A stretch of 64,000 nucleotides of DNA from Aerophototrophica crusticola (GTDB taxonomy: Bacteria > Pseudomonadota > Alphaproteobacteria > Azospirillales > Azospirillaceae): contig MOEB01000001.1 of NCBI GenBank assembly GCA_001939945.1, positions 637,595 through 701,594 on the forward strand, in the 5' to 3' direction. Of this stretch, positions 17,758 through 25,306 are shown in pieces. A program made the position numbers and the translations under genes. The notes beneath the pieces are model-generated. The model made no database searches and was not told where the DNA came from. It worked only from the letters and a program-made list of their open reading frames with translations. How positions within the stretch are numbered: position 1 is the stretch's first letter; each line of letters starts with the position of its first letter.

Positions 17758-18012
17758 TCACGACCCCCGCCGCGGCAGCAGCCACAGCAGCAGCACGCCC
17801 AGGGCCATGGCGGGGACGGCCGCCGTCCAGAGCTGGGGGAAGAAGAACCAGGGCGCCCCGTCCGGCGGGCCGAAGGGCGCGCGCAGCAGGGAGAGGATGA
17901 AGCCCCGGTCCGGGTTCATCCCGTGCGCCCAGGGCAGCGCCACCAACAGCACCGTCCCCCCGGCCACCACCAGCACCTTCGCCAGCGCCCGCACCCCCTC
18001 CACCAGACGCAT
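17758..18012 (-). CDS. Small two-helix membrane protein
   Basis: An 84-residue protein with two hydrophobic segments (VLVVAGGTVLLVALPWA near 13-29 and LWTAAVPAMALGVLLLWLL near 61-79) joined by a loop rich in Pro, Gly and Phe. A strong GGAGG site stands 6 nt before the ATG, which supports it as a real gene. It is divergent from the XRE regulator at 18145, whose operator-like palindrome lies between them, so it may be that regulator's target. Function unknown. Confidence 0.65.
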   Translation of the reverse strand: MRLVEGVRALAKVLVVAGGTVLLVALPWAHGMNPDRGFILSLLRAPFGPPDGAPWFFFPQLWTAAVPAMALGVLLLWLLPRRGS

Positions 18013-18069
18013 GTGCCCCCTCCGCGCTTGCCGATCCTGTGTTGGGGTGGGTAATATGACCCGTGTTTC

Positions 18070-18100
18070 TTCCCGATTTGAGAGACATGAAAACCGGGAA
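18070..18100. promoter_or_regulatory. Operator-like inverted repeat between divergent genes
   Basis: TTCCCGATTTG at 18070-18080 and AAAACCGGGAA at 18090-18100 are imperfect inverted arms about 9 bp apart, located between the small membrane gene and the XRE regulator. Position and size suit a dimeric HTH repressor controlling both promoters. Inferred. Confidence 0.45.
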
Positions 18101-18125
18101 CCGTCTCGTGGTCAAGCCCGAGAAC

Positions 18126-18141
18126 CCGGAGGAAACTCCGG
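18126..18141 (+). promoter_or_regulatory. RBS-sequestering GAAA-tetraloop hairpin
   Basis: CCGGAG (18126-18131), GAAA loop (18132-18135), CTCCGG (18136-18141): a perfect 6-bp stem capped by a GNRA tetraloop. The only good Shine-Dalgarno of the XRE gene, GGAGG (18128-18132), is inside the stem, 12 nt before the ATG, so folding would mask it and reduce translation. Confidence 0.5.
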
Positions 18142-18144
18142 ATT

Positions 18145-18480
18145 ATGGATGAGCAAACCAGACGCGGAGTGCGGATTCGGGAGTTGCGGAAGGCCCGACG
18201 CCTGACGCAGGAGGAGCTTGCCGGCCGCTCGGAGCTGGCCCCCGAAACCATTTCCGCCCTGGAGCGCGGCGAGAACCGCCCCAGCATGAAGACGCTGGAG
18301 AGCCTGGCCACCGCCTTCGCCATGCCGGTGCACGACCTGATCGCCTACATCGACGACCCCGACGACACCCCCCGCCGCCGGCTGGAACGGGAAATTCAGG
18401 ACCTCTGCCGCCAGTTGGACGACAAGGCGCTGGAGCTGGTGCGGGGGCAGGTGGGCTGCGTAGTGGCGTTCCGCTCGTAG
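18145..18480 (+). CDS. XRE-family transcriptional regulator
   Basis: A 111-residue protein with an N-terminal HTH_3 domain (about 10-62: RIRELRKARRLTQEELAGRS, ETISALERGENRPSMKTLESLA) and a C-terminal helical tail (RRRLEREIQDLCRQLDDKALELVRGQ). It probably binds the palindrome at 18070-18100 and controls itself and the divergent small membrane protein. Its last codons and stop (18478-18480) lie in the first bases of a REP element at 18477-18566, so the C-terminus may have been altered by that insertion. Confidence 0.9.
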   Translation: MDEQTRRGVRIRELRKARRLTQEELAGRSELAPETISALERGENRPSMKTLESLATAFAMPVHDLIAYIDDPDDTPRRRLEREIQDLCRQLDDKALELVRGQVGCVVAFRS

Positions 18481-18566
18481 GTCGGATTAGCGGCTTGCCG
18501 CGTAATCCGACGGCAGGCGCCGTCGGCGTCGGATTACGGAGCCTCGCGGCTCCAAATCCGACCTAC
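18477..18566. repeat. REP-type element, 12-bp terminal inverted repeats
   Basis: Outer arms GTAGGTCGGATT (18477-18488) and AATCCGACCTAC (18555-18566) are perfectly inverted. Inside are two hairpins, one ending in GTAATCCGAC and one starting GTCGGATTACGG. The same element, longer and with 15-bp ends, is at 49878-49998, and a related stem is at 21098-21132. Confidence 0.8.
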
Positions 18567-18620
18567 GGGGGTCATCTGACCTGCGTTGACACGGTGCGGG
18601 TGTGTGCCCATGCTCTTGTC

Positions 18621-19085
18621 ATGACCCTTGCCCAGCATATCCAAGCCCTCAAGGGGCCGATCCAAGCGCTCGTGCCTTCGAGCGTGGGGGATGCCATGCC
18701 TGGACAGGAGTTGGTGGCTGCCCTGGGGGAGTTCAGGCGGGCGGTGGAACGGCTGGCGCGGGAGGCGGTGGCGGAAGCTCTGGGCACCCCGGGCCGCACC
18801 CTTGACGACCTAGACCAAGACGCCGACGCCCTGTTGGGGCTGGAGCAGGAGTTGCACGCGCGGGTGCGGCAGGCAGTCCAGCGGGCGGAAGCAGCCGGCG
18901 TTGCCACGGCACTGGTGGAGCAGGCCGAGGGGCAGGGGCTGGCAGCCCTGCGGGCCCTGCGGGATGCGCGTCTGCGTGTGGTCAAGGTCCATGCCGACCG
19001 GATGAATGCCCAGCAGGCCCCCGGGCCGGTGTTTGATGATGCGGATGCCGCGATCCGCTATCTGCGGGATCAAGCGGCCGAATGA
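18621..19085 (+). CDS. Hypothetical protein, candidate antitoxin
   Basis: A 154-residue, almost wholly helical protein (REAVAEALGTPGRTLDDLDQ, LEQELHARVRQAVQRAEAAG) ending in DDADAAIRYLRDQAAE. No known domain. Its TGA overlaps the ATG of the RelE/ParE-like gene (ATGA), the arrangement of an antitoxin upstream of its toxin. The length is unusual for an antitoxin. The start is uncertain: in-frame GTG codons exist at 18594 and 18600, and none has a strong Shine-Dalgarno. The role is inferred from context only. Confidence 0.55.
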   Translation: MTLAQHIQALKGPIQALVPSSVGDAMPGQELVAALGEFRRAVERLAREAVAEALGTPGRTLDDLDQDADALLGLEQELHARVRQAVQRAEAAGVATALVEQAEGQGLAALRALRDARLRVVKVHADRMNAQQAPGPVFDDADAAIRYLRDQAAE

Positions 19086-19378
19086 CTCCGCGGCGTGTGC
19101 GGTTCCGTCCGTCCTTCCTCCACGCCCGCAAGAAGCTGACCCCATCGCAACAGGCTGCCGTAGATACGGCCGTCCAGCACTTCATCAACCGCAGCAACGA
19201 GAACGCGCTGCGGGTGGAGTACAAACAAGGCCTGGATTGCTGGGCGTTCCGGGTGAACAGCGGCTGGCGGGTCTTCTATGTGCTGGTCAAGGAGATGGAC
19301 GGGAAGGTAAGTGAGCTTTTCCATGTTGGCCCGCATGATGATTACGACACTGTGCGGGCGAAGGTGCCGCGGCATTGA
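19082..19378 (+). CDS. RelE/ParE-superfamily toxin-like protein
   Basis: A 98-residue basic protein with the fold order of the RelE/ParE superfamily: helical start (FLHARKKLTPSQQAAVDTAVQHF), then beta strands (ALRVEYKQGLDCWAFRVNSG, WRVFYVLVKEMDGKVSELFHVGPHDDYD). The R-x-N-x-G-x-R-V-x-Y pattern in FRVNSGWRVFYV is typical of these mRNA interferases or gyrase poisons. It overlaps the preceding gene by 4 bases. Activity and target (ribosome or gyrase) cannot be told from sequence. Confidence 0.75.
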   Translation: MTPRRVRFRPSFLHARKKLTPSQQAAVDTAVQHFINRSNENALRVEYKQGLDCWAFRVNSGWRVFYVLVKEMDGKVSELFHVGPHDDYDTVRAKVPRH

Positions 19379-19493
19379 GCCGTTGGCGCTACACATACCT
19401 TTCCATTGAACCTTCACTCAAATCCGAGTCAATGCTGCATACTAAAGAGTTGAAGAGTATGGCGCGCACTCCCTGATCACTAACTGCTCGGGA

Positions 19494-19522
19494 TTGACAG
19501 AAACTACCATAATGGGTAACAC
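19494..19522 (+). promoter_or_regulatory. Candidate sigma70 promoter of the AT-rich island
   Basis: A perfect -35 TTGACA (19494-19499), a 17-nt spacer and a weak -10 TAACAC (19517-19522), 31 nt before the start of the 19553 gene. Confidence 0.4.
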
Positions 19523-19552
19523 CTTGGAGGTGATGAACTAGGAGCGTAGACG

Positions 19553-20386
19553 ATGCGTGAATTTCATCTGTATCGTTTTCAGATTTTTCCAACGCAAACC
19601 GACATGTTCGATAAAACGCCGAGACCCCAGGATATACTCCGCGAAATGGTTGAGTCCAAGCCTGAAAGGCAGTTAAAGACGAAAACTTGGTTAATAGGTA
19701 ACTACGAAAGCCTTTTTGACTCGATGTGTTTCTTTAAATTCGGCAAGAAATCCCACATTAAGGTTCCTAAATATAAAGATGGTGTTTTTTCTGAATATGA
19801 CGATGAAGCCACGCCATTTACCGAGATATTCCTGGACTATGAGACAGAGGTTTGTGCCATTGCTCGGAAGAGTAGGGTTGCCGAAAGCGCCAACGGGATT
19901 GCTCGTCAATTAACTGCAGTCTTATTGCTTTCGCCGGTTGTTGAGAAATTCGGTGTGCAGTTCTATCTTGAGCCGATGAGAGATCCGCAGGGATTGATCG
20001 AGCGCCTGAGCCAGAATGTCGAAATACACAAGTTCTACTTTACAGTTCGGAAGCCGAACATTATTGACATGTCAGACTTTACTAACCCGTTGAAGCATTT
20101 AACCAAAGCAATGAGAGGCGATACGACCACGGCTGTGGTGGACGGTGTTGGCTTGAAAAACGATTTTGCAGTGGGGTTGACACGAGAAGCTGCTGCTTCG
20201 GGCCAAGATGCAGGCGCTGTATATCGAGAAGTTGGAAGCAAGAGAAAGCACAAAAAGTCATTAAGTAAAAATCCAGTTCTTGTAAGGGCGACTGAAGAAG
20301 AGGTTGCAGAACAGAAACATCAGATTGCACGTAGGATCAACAAAGCCTATGAAGACACCCGATATGGCTCTAAGAACGGTAGATAG
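19553..20386 (+). CDS. Unrecognised soluble protein in AT-rich island
   Basis: A 277-residue protein with no signal peptide or membrane span. It opens with MREFHLYRFQIFPTQ, has a conserved-looking core (FFKFGKKSHIKVP, TEIFLDYETEVCAIARKSRV, HKFYFTVRKPN) and a basic C-terminal tail (GSKRKHKKSLSKNPVLV). This faintly recalls DUF4747-type proteins; I could not verify that. AGGAG sits 8 nt before the ATG. Codon use is AT-rich (AAA, TTT and ATA frequent), unlike all flanking genes, which signals horizontal transfer. It overlaps the following membrane protein gene, so the two probably act together, possibly in defence. Confidence 0.85.
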   Translation: MREFHLYRFQIFPTQTDMFDKTPRPQDILREMVESKPERQLKTKTWLIGNYESLFDSMCFFKFGKKSHIKVPKYKDGVFSEYDDEATPFTEIFLDYETEVCAIARKSRVAESANGIARQLTAVLLLSPVVEKFGVQFYLEPMRDPQGLIERLSQNVEIHKFYFTVRKPNIIDMSDFTNPLKHLTKAMRGDTTTAVVDGVGLKNDFAVGLTREAAASGQDAGAVYREVGSKRKHKKSLSKNPVLVRATEEEVAEQKHQIARRINKAYEDTRYGSKNGR

Positions 20387-21059
20387 GCAGTTCCCGCCTA
20401 ACTTCTGGCGGTGGCTATTGGGTCGTGGATATAACTATCCCCAGTTCCTGCGCGCGTTTAGTCCTTGGATATACTTAGACCTGGGAATTAGCGTATGTTT
20501 CCCACTGGTCATAACCGCTTCACCAAGTGACGTAGCGAAGGCGGTAGTGCTCCCGCTTTCTGCTATATTCATCGGGTTAACGATCTCTTGGAGCGCAAAC
20601 ACCCAAGCATTAATTCTATCGAAAGAAGTTGTAGCTCTATCAGAATTAAACCCTGATGGCTTGGAAAACTATGTATTCCCTTTCCAATATGCAATATTGA
20701 TCTTTCTAATCGCTACCTTATCTTGGGCGGCTCTTGCCACTGGTTATTTTGATCCTCCGTCAGGAAAAGCAGTGCCTACCTGGTCGCAGAGTTTGATCGC
20801 CGACGTAACTATCTTGGTTTGTACCTTTTTCGGATGCATTGCAGTTCGCACAAGCTGGCAAGTGGTCGGACTGGTGGCAACTATACAATTTGTAATTACT
20901 CAAATGCGCAAGCAAAATTTGGTCGAAACTGAAGAATTAGATGTCGAGAAACGTCAGATGCTGACATATATTGCGAGTCTACAGGAACAAATATTGGAAA
21001 AAGACGCCGCCAATCAAAAGAGCAAACCGCGCCAAGTGCTGCCGGCATCTAAAGATTAG
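20349..21059 (+). CDS. Unrecognised four-span membrane protein with coiled-coil tail
   Basis: A 236-residue protein with hydrophobic segments IYLDLGISVCFPLVITAS, AVVLPLSAIFIGLTISWSA, FQYAILIFLIATLSWAALATGY and LIADVTILVCTFFGCIAV. A cytoplasmic C-terminal stretch (RKQNLVETEELDVEKRQMLTYIASLQEQILEKDAA) is likely coiled coil. It overlaps the end of the 19553 gene by 38 nt when started at ATG 20349 (20364 is an alternative), suggesting translational coupling. Like its partner it is AT-rich and acquired. I know no family for it. A soluble-plus-membrane pair is a layout seen in several phage-defence systems. Confidence 0.8.
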   Translation: MKTPDMALRTVDRQFPPNFWRWLLGRGYNYPQFLRAFSPWIYLDLGISVCFPLVITASPSDVAKAVVLPLSAIFIGLTISWSANTQALILSKEVVALSELNPDGLENYVFPFQYAILIFLIATLSWAALATGYFDPPSGKAVPTWSQSLIADVTILVCTFFGCIAVRTSWQVVGLVATIQFVITQMRKQNLVETEELDVEKRQMLTYIASLQEQILEKDAANQKSKPRQVLPASKD

Positions 21060-21097
21060 AATGGCCTGCAAGATTTTAACTCATTTGTATTTAAAAA

Positions 21098-21132
21098 GTC
21101 GGGTTACGGCGCCTTTCGGCGCCTAACCCGAC
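21098..21132. terminator. Strong hairpin, likely nrdJ terminator and REP-related
   Basis: GTCGGGTTA/TAACCCGAC plus inner GGCGCC-TTTC-GGCGCC with a single bulged C. On the minus strand it is followed by TTTTTAA, so it can terminate nrdJ. The outer arms resemble the GTCGGATTA arms of the REP elements at 18477 and 49878. It also marks the right edge of the AT-rich island. Confidence 0.7.
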
Positions 21133-21174
21133 CGACGGTTCCTCAATCCCATAGCAGTTTAGCAAACCGTTGCC

Positions 21175-24100
21175 TCAGCTGCACCCCGTCGTTCCGCCGC
21201 AGGTGTCGCACTTCAGGCAGGTGCCGTTGCGGACCAGGGTCATGTTCTGGCACTCGGGGCAGGGGTCGCCCTCGTAGCCCTTGGCGCGGGCTTCGCGGAT
21301 GCGGTCGGAGGCATGTCGGGCTTGGGGAGACACCCCCTCTCCCCGGTGGGTGTGGCCTGCTCCGGGGACCCCCTCACCCCAATCCTCTCCCCGGGGGGGA
21401 GAGGGGGAATGGGGGGCTCCGTCACCCCGGTGGGGAGAGGGGGCATGGGGGCCGGCGAAGGCGGTGGGGCCATCGGTGCCGGTGGCGGCGTAGCTGGCGT
21501 AGGCGGTGACGGCGGTCTTGGACTGGCCGCCGGGGAGGACGCGGAGGTTGGAGCGGACGTAGCCGGTGCTGGCGATGCGGGCCAGGGTCTCCGGCGTCAC
21601 GTGGGCGTGGTGCGCGTGGTGGTGGGCATGGTCGTGGGCGGGCTCGGCCAGGTCGGCCTGGGCGTCGCCGCGGCCCATGGTGTCGGGCAGCAGGTCCTCC
21701 GGCGTGGCGTGGGCCAGGTCGTTGCGGCCGAGGTAGGAGATGGCCAGCTCCCGGAACACGTAGTCCAGGATGCTGGTGGACATCTTGATGGCGTCGTTGC
21801 CCTGGACCATGCCGCTGGGCTCGAACCGGGTGAAGGTGAAGGCCTCCACATACTCTTCCAGCGGCACGCCGTATTGTAGGCCGAGGCTGATGGCGATGGC
21901 GAAGTTGTTCATCAGGCTGCGGAAGGCAGCGCCTTCCTTGTGCATGTCGATGAAGATCTCGCCCAGGCGGCCGTCCTGGTACTCCCCGGTGCGGAGATAG
22001 ACCTTGTGCCCGCCCACCATGGCCTTCTGGGTGTAGCCCTTGCGCCGGTGGGGCAGCTTTTCCCGCTCGCTGGCGCGGACGATCTTCTCCACCACCCGCT
22101 CCACCACGCGCTCGGTCACCTGCACGGTGCGGACGGCGGCGGGGGCCTCCAGGATGCGCTCGAGCGTGGTCTGCTCCTCCTCGGACAAATCCTCCTCATC
22201 CTCCTCCAGCACGCTCGCGTTCAGGGGCTGGGAGAGCTTGGAGCCGTCGCGGTAGAGGGCGTTGGCCTTGATGCCCAGGCGCCAGGACAGGAGGTAGGCG
22301 TCCTTGCAGGCCTCCACGCTGGCGTGGTTGGGCATGTTGATGGTCTTGGAGATGGCGCCGGAGATGAAGGGCTGGGCCGCCGCCATCATGCGGATATGGG
22401 CCTCGGCGCTGAGGTACCGGGTGCCGATGCGGCCGCAAGGGGAGGCGCAGTCGAAGACGGGCAGGTGCTCCACCTTCAGGCCCGGCGCGCCCTCCAGGGT
22501 CATGGCGCCGCAGACATAGGTGTTGGCGGCGTCGATGTCGGCTTTGGTGAAGCCCAGGAAGGCCAGCATGTCGAAGCTGAAATCATCCAGGCTGCTGGCG
22601 GGGATGCCCAGGGTGCCGGTGCAGAAATCCTCCCCCAACGACCATTTGTTGAAGGCGAACTTGATGTCGAAGGCGGACTTCAGCCCTTCCTCCAGCTTGG
22701 CGAGCTGGGCATCGCCGAAGCCCTTGGCGCGCAGCCGGTCATGGTTCACGCCCGGGGCGCCGGACAGGGTGCCGTGGCCGACGGCATAGCGCTCGATCCG
22801 GGCCACCTGCTCCGGCGTGTAGCCGAGCTTGGCCAGCGCCTCCGGCACCACGCGGTTGATGATCTTGAAATAGCCGCCGCCGGCCAGCTTCTTGAACTTC
22901 ACCAGGGCGAAGTCCGGCTCGATGCCCGTGGTGTCGCAGTCCATCACCAGGCCGATGGTGCCGGTGGGGGCGATGACCGTGGCCTGGGCGTTGCGGTAGC
23001 CGTGCTTCTGGCCCAGGTCCAGGGCGCGGTCCCAGGCGCGGCGGGCGGCATCCACCAGGGCCGGGTCGGGGCACTGGGCGGCGTCCAGGGGGACGGGGGT
23101 GACGGACAGGGCCTCATAGCCACTTGCCGCGCCATGGGCGGCGCGGCGGTGGTTGCGGATCACCCGCAGCATGGCGTCCTTGTTGGGGACATAGCCGGGG
23201 AAGGGGCCCAGCTCCTCCGCCATCTCCGCTGACGTGGCATAGGCCACACCGGTCATGACGGCGGTGATGGCGCCGCACAGGGCGCGGCCCTCATCGCTGT
23301 CATAGGGGATGCCGGCGGCCATCAGCAGGCCGCCGATGTTGGCGTAGCCCAGGCCGAGGGTCCGGTACTCATAGGAAAGCTGCGCGATTTCCCGGCTGGG
23401 GAACTGGGCCATGAGGACGCTGATCTCCAGCACCACGGTCCAGAGCCGGCAGGCATGCTCGAACGCCTCGACGTCGAAGCTGCCGTCGCCGGGGCGGCGG
23501 AACTCCATCAGGTTCAGGGACGCCAGGTTGCAGGCCGTGTCGTCCAGGAACATGTACTCGGAACAGGGGTTCGAGGCGTTGATCCGGCCGGCGGCGGGGC
23601 AGGTGTGCCAGTCGTTGATGGTGGTGTCGAACTGCACGCCGGGGTCGGCGGACTGCCAGGCCGCATAGGCGATCTTGTCCCAGAGGGCGCGGGCCTTGAG
23701 GGTTTTGTGCGGCTTGCCGTCGGTGCGGCGGGTCAGCGTCCACTCCCCATCCTCCTCCACCGCCTTCAGGAAGGCGTCGGGCACGCGGACGGAGTTGTTG
23801 GAGTTCTGGCCGGAGACGGTCAGGTAGGCCTCAGAATCCCAGTCGGTGTCGAAGGTCTTGAGGTCGAACTCCGCGTAGCCCTGGCCGGCGAGCTGGATGG
23901 CGCGCTGGACATAGTTCTCCGGCACCAGGGCCTTGCGGGCGGCGAGGATGGCGCGCTTCAGGGCGCGGTTCTTCTGCGGGTCGAGGCGGTCCGCCTCCGG
24001 CCCGAAGCCCTCATTGCAGGCGGCGATGATGGTGTTGAGGTGCTTGCGCACCGTCTTGGAGCCGGTGACGAGGGCGGCGACCTTCTGCTCCTCCGTCACC

Positions 24101-24969
24101 TTCCAGTCGATGTAGGCCTCGATGTCGGGGTGGTCCAGGTCGACGGTCACCATCTTGGCGGCACGCCGGGTGGTGCCGCCGGACTTGATGGCGCCGGCCG
24201 CGCGATCGCCGATCTTCAGGAAGGACATGAGGCCGGAGGACTTGCCGCCGCCGCTGAGCCGCTCATTCTCCCCGCGGAGGCGGGAGAAGTTGGTGCCGGT
24301 GCCGGAGCCGTACTTGAAGAGGCGGGCCTCCCGGACCCAGAGGTCCATGATCCCGCCCTCATTCACCAGGTCGTCGGCGACGGACTGGATGAAGCAGGCA
24401 TGGGGCTGCGGGTGCTCATAGGCCGACTCGGAGCGGGTGAGCTGGCCGGTGCGGAAGTCCACGTAGAAATGGCCCTGGCTGGGGCCGTCGATGCCATAGG
24501 CCCAGTGGATGCCGGTGTTGAACCATTGGGGGGAGTTGGGGGCCGCCATCTGGCGGGCCAGCATGTGCCGCAGCTCATCATGGAAGGCCGACGCGTCCGC
24601 CTCCGTGTCGAAATAGCCGCCCTTCCAGCCCCAATAGGCCCAGGTGCCGGCCAGGCGGTCGAAGACCTGGCGGGCGCTGGTTTCCCCCGATGTGGGCGTG
24701 TCGGCGCTGGCGGGGGCCTTGCGCCAGAGGAAGGAGGGGACGTCGTGCTCCTCCACGGGCTTCAGCGCGGTGGGGATGCCGGCCTTGCGGAAGTACTTCT
24801 GGGCCAGGATATCGCAGGCCACCTGGGACCAGTCGGCGGGGACCTCGATGTCCTTGGCCTGGAAGACCACGGAGCCGTCGGGGTTCCGGATCTCGCTGGT
24901 GGCGGTGCGGAACGGGATGCCCGCGTACGCGTCCTGGCCCTCGGTGGTGAAACGGCGCTCGACCCGCAT
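21175..24969 (-). CDS. nrdJ: Adenosylcobalamin-dependent ribonucleotide reductase NrdJ
   Basis: Class II ribonucleotide reductase: reduces ribonucleotides to deoxyribonucleotides using B12, with or without oxygen. In its 1264 residues one sees HACFIQSV (redox Cys), [27 protein letters not shown], the active-site [39 protein letters not shown] and a C-terminal zinc-type [10 protein letters not shown]...CLKCDTCGG tail. Two oddities lie in the C-terminal linker: a His-rich run ([12 protein letters not shown]) and a 37-codon in-frame palindromic repeat (residues about 1176-1213). GGGGACAGGA precedes the ATG. No B12 riboswitch was recognised upstream. Confidence 0.97.
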   Translation of the reverse strand: MRVERRFTTEGQDAYAGIPFRTATSEIRNPDGSVVFQAKDIEVPADWSQVACDILAQKYFRKAGIPTALKPVEEHDVPSFLWRKAPASADTPTSGETSARQVFDRLAGTWAYWGWKGGYFDTEADASAFHDELRHMLARQMAAPNSPQWFNTGIHWAYGIDGPSQGHFYVDFRTGQLTRSESAYEHPQPHACFIQSVADDLVNEGGIMDLWVREARLFKYGSGTGTNFSRLRGENERLSGGGKSSGLMSFLKIGDRAAGAIKSGGTTRRAAKMVTVDLDHPDIEAYIDWKVTEEQKVAALVTGSKTVRKHLNTIIAACNEGFGPEADRLDPQKNRALKRAILAARKALVPENYVQRAIQLAGQGYAEFDLKTFDTDWDSEAYLTVSGQNSNNSVRVPDAFLKAVEEDGEWTLTRRTDGKPHKTLKARALWDKIAYAAWQSADPGVQFDTTINDWHTCPAAGRINASNPCSEYMFLDDTACNLASLNLMEFRRPGDGSFDVEAFEHACRLWTVVLEISVLMAQFPSREIAQLSYEYRTLGLGYANIGGLLMAAGIPYDSDEGRALCGAITAVMTGVAYATSAEMAEELGPFPGYVPNKDAMLRVIRNHRRAAHGAASGYEALSVTPVPLDAAQCPDPALVDAARRAWDRALDLGQKHGYRNAQATVIAPTGTIGLVMDCDTTGIEPDFALVKFKKLAGGGYFKIINRVVPEALAKLGYTPEQVARIERYAVGHGTLSGAPGVNHDRLRAKGFGDAQLAKLEEGLKSAFDIKFAFNKWSLGEDFCTGTLGIPASSLDDFSFDMLAFLGFTKADIDAANTYVCGAMTLEGAPGLKVEHLPVFDCASPCGRIGTRYLSAEAHIRMMAAAQPFISGAISKTINMPNHASVEACKDAYLLSWRLGIKANALYRDGSKLSQPLNASVLEEDEEDLSEEEQTTLERILEAPAAVRTVQVTERVVERVVEKIVRASEREKLPHRRKGYTQKAMVGGHKVYLRTGEYQDGRLGEIFIDMHKEGAAFRSLMNNFAIAISLGLQYGVPLEEYVEAFTFTRFEPSGMVQGNDAIKMSTSILDYVFRELAISYLGRNDLAHATPEDLLPDTMGRGDAQADLAEPAHDHAHHHAHHAHVTPETLARIASTGYVRSNLRVLPGGQSKTAVTAYASYAATGTDGPTAFAGPHAPSPHRGDGAPHSPSPPRGEDWGEGVPGAGHTHRGEGVSPQARHASDRIREARAKGYEGDPCPECQNMTLVRNGTCLKCDTCGGTTGCS
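21333..21443. repeat. 111-bp palindromic repeat inserted in frame in nrdJ
   Basis: Terminal arms CCCCCTCTCCCC (21333-21344) and GGGGAGAGGGGG (21432-21443) with an inner CCTCTCCCC/GGGGAGAGG pair near 21383-21405. The length is a multiple of three and the encoded Pro/Arg/Gly/His-rich peptide (about residues 1176-1213) adds to the NrdJ linker without breaking the frame. Repeats of this CTCTCCCC type are widespread in proteobacterial intergenic DNA. Confidence 0.7.
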
Positions 24970-25085
24970 TTCCTGTCCCCTGTGCCTGTGACGGGGGAGG
25001 GGGCGCGACGAGGCCCGTCAGCAGCACCCCTCCCCAAGATGCTGTAGCTAACAGGAGGCTAGGCCACGACGTCTCGCCCCTTCAA

Positions 25086-25098
25086 CCACATTTTGGGG
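25086..25098. promoter_or_regulatory. Palindrome-like CCACATTTTGGGG upstream of nrdJ
   Basis: Read on the minus strand it is CCCCAAAATGTGG, one base from the symmetrical CCACAAAATGTGG, about 120 bp before the nrdJ start. It resembles the palindrome upstream of gcrA (10132-10147) and could be an NrdR box. Only one copy was seen, while NrdR sites usually come in pairs. Confidence 0.3.
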
Positions 25099-25306
25099 CC
25101 CTGGCCGATCGACATACCGGGTCTGGTGGGTGGTCGGGACAATGAGCGGCTGCTCGGAACCCGCGCGCCCGGCTGGGGTTGTGGGGGCTGGCCGGCCCGG
25201 CCCGTGGCATCCTGCGGACAGGCTGCCGCAGGGGGGCTTTGCAAGCACCCGGTTCGGTGGCAGGGTGCGCGGGCCTGCGACCTGCCCCCTTTTTGGCCAA
25301 GACTTG

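Noticed and set aside
16187-21174. Integrated prophage
   Set aside because: No integrase, capsid, portal, terminase or lysis genes and no attachment-site duplication; only small accessory genes and repeats are present.
23455-25047. A long plus-strand frame opposite nrdJ
   Set aside because: NrdJ on the minus strand has all catalytic motifs; the opposite frame encodes a Val/Gly/His-rich peptide without homology.
24970-25306. Cobalamin riboswitch upstream of nrdJ
   Set aside because: I looked for a B12-box and conserved core on the minus strand and found none that fits, although regulation by B12 would be plausible.
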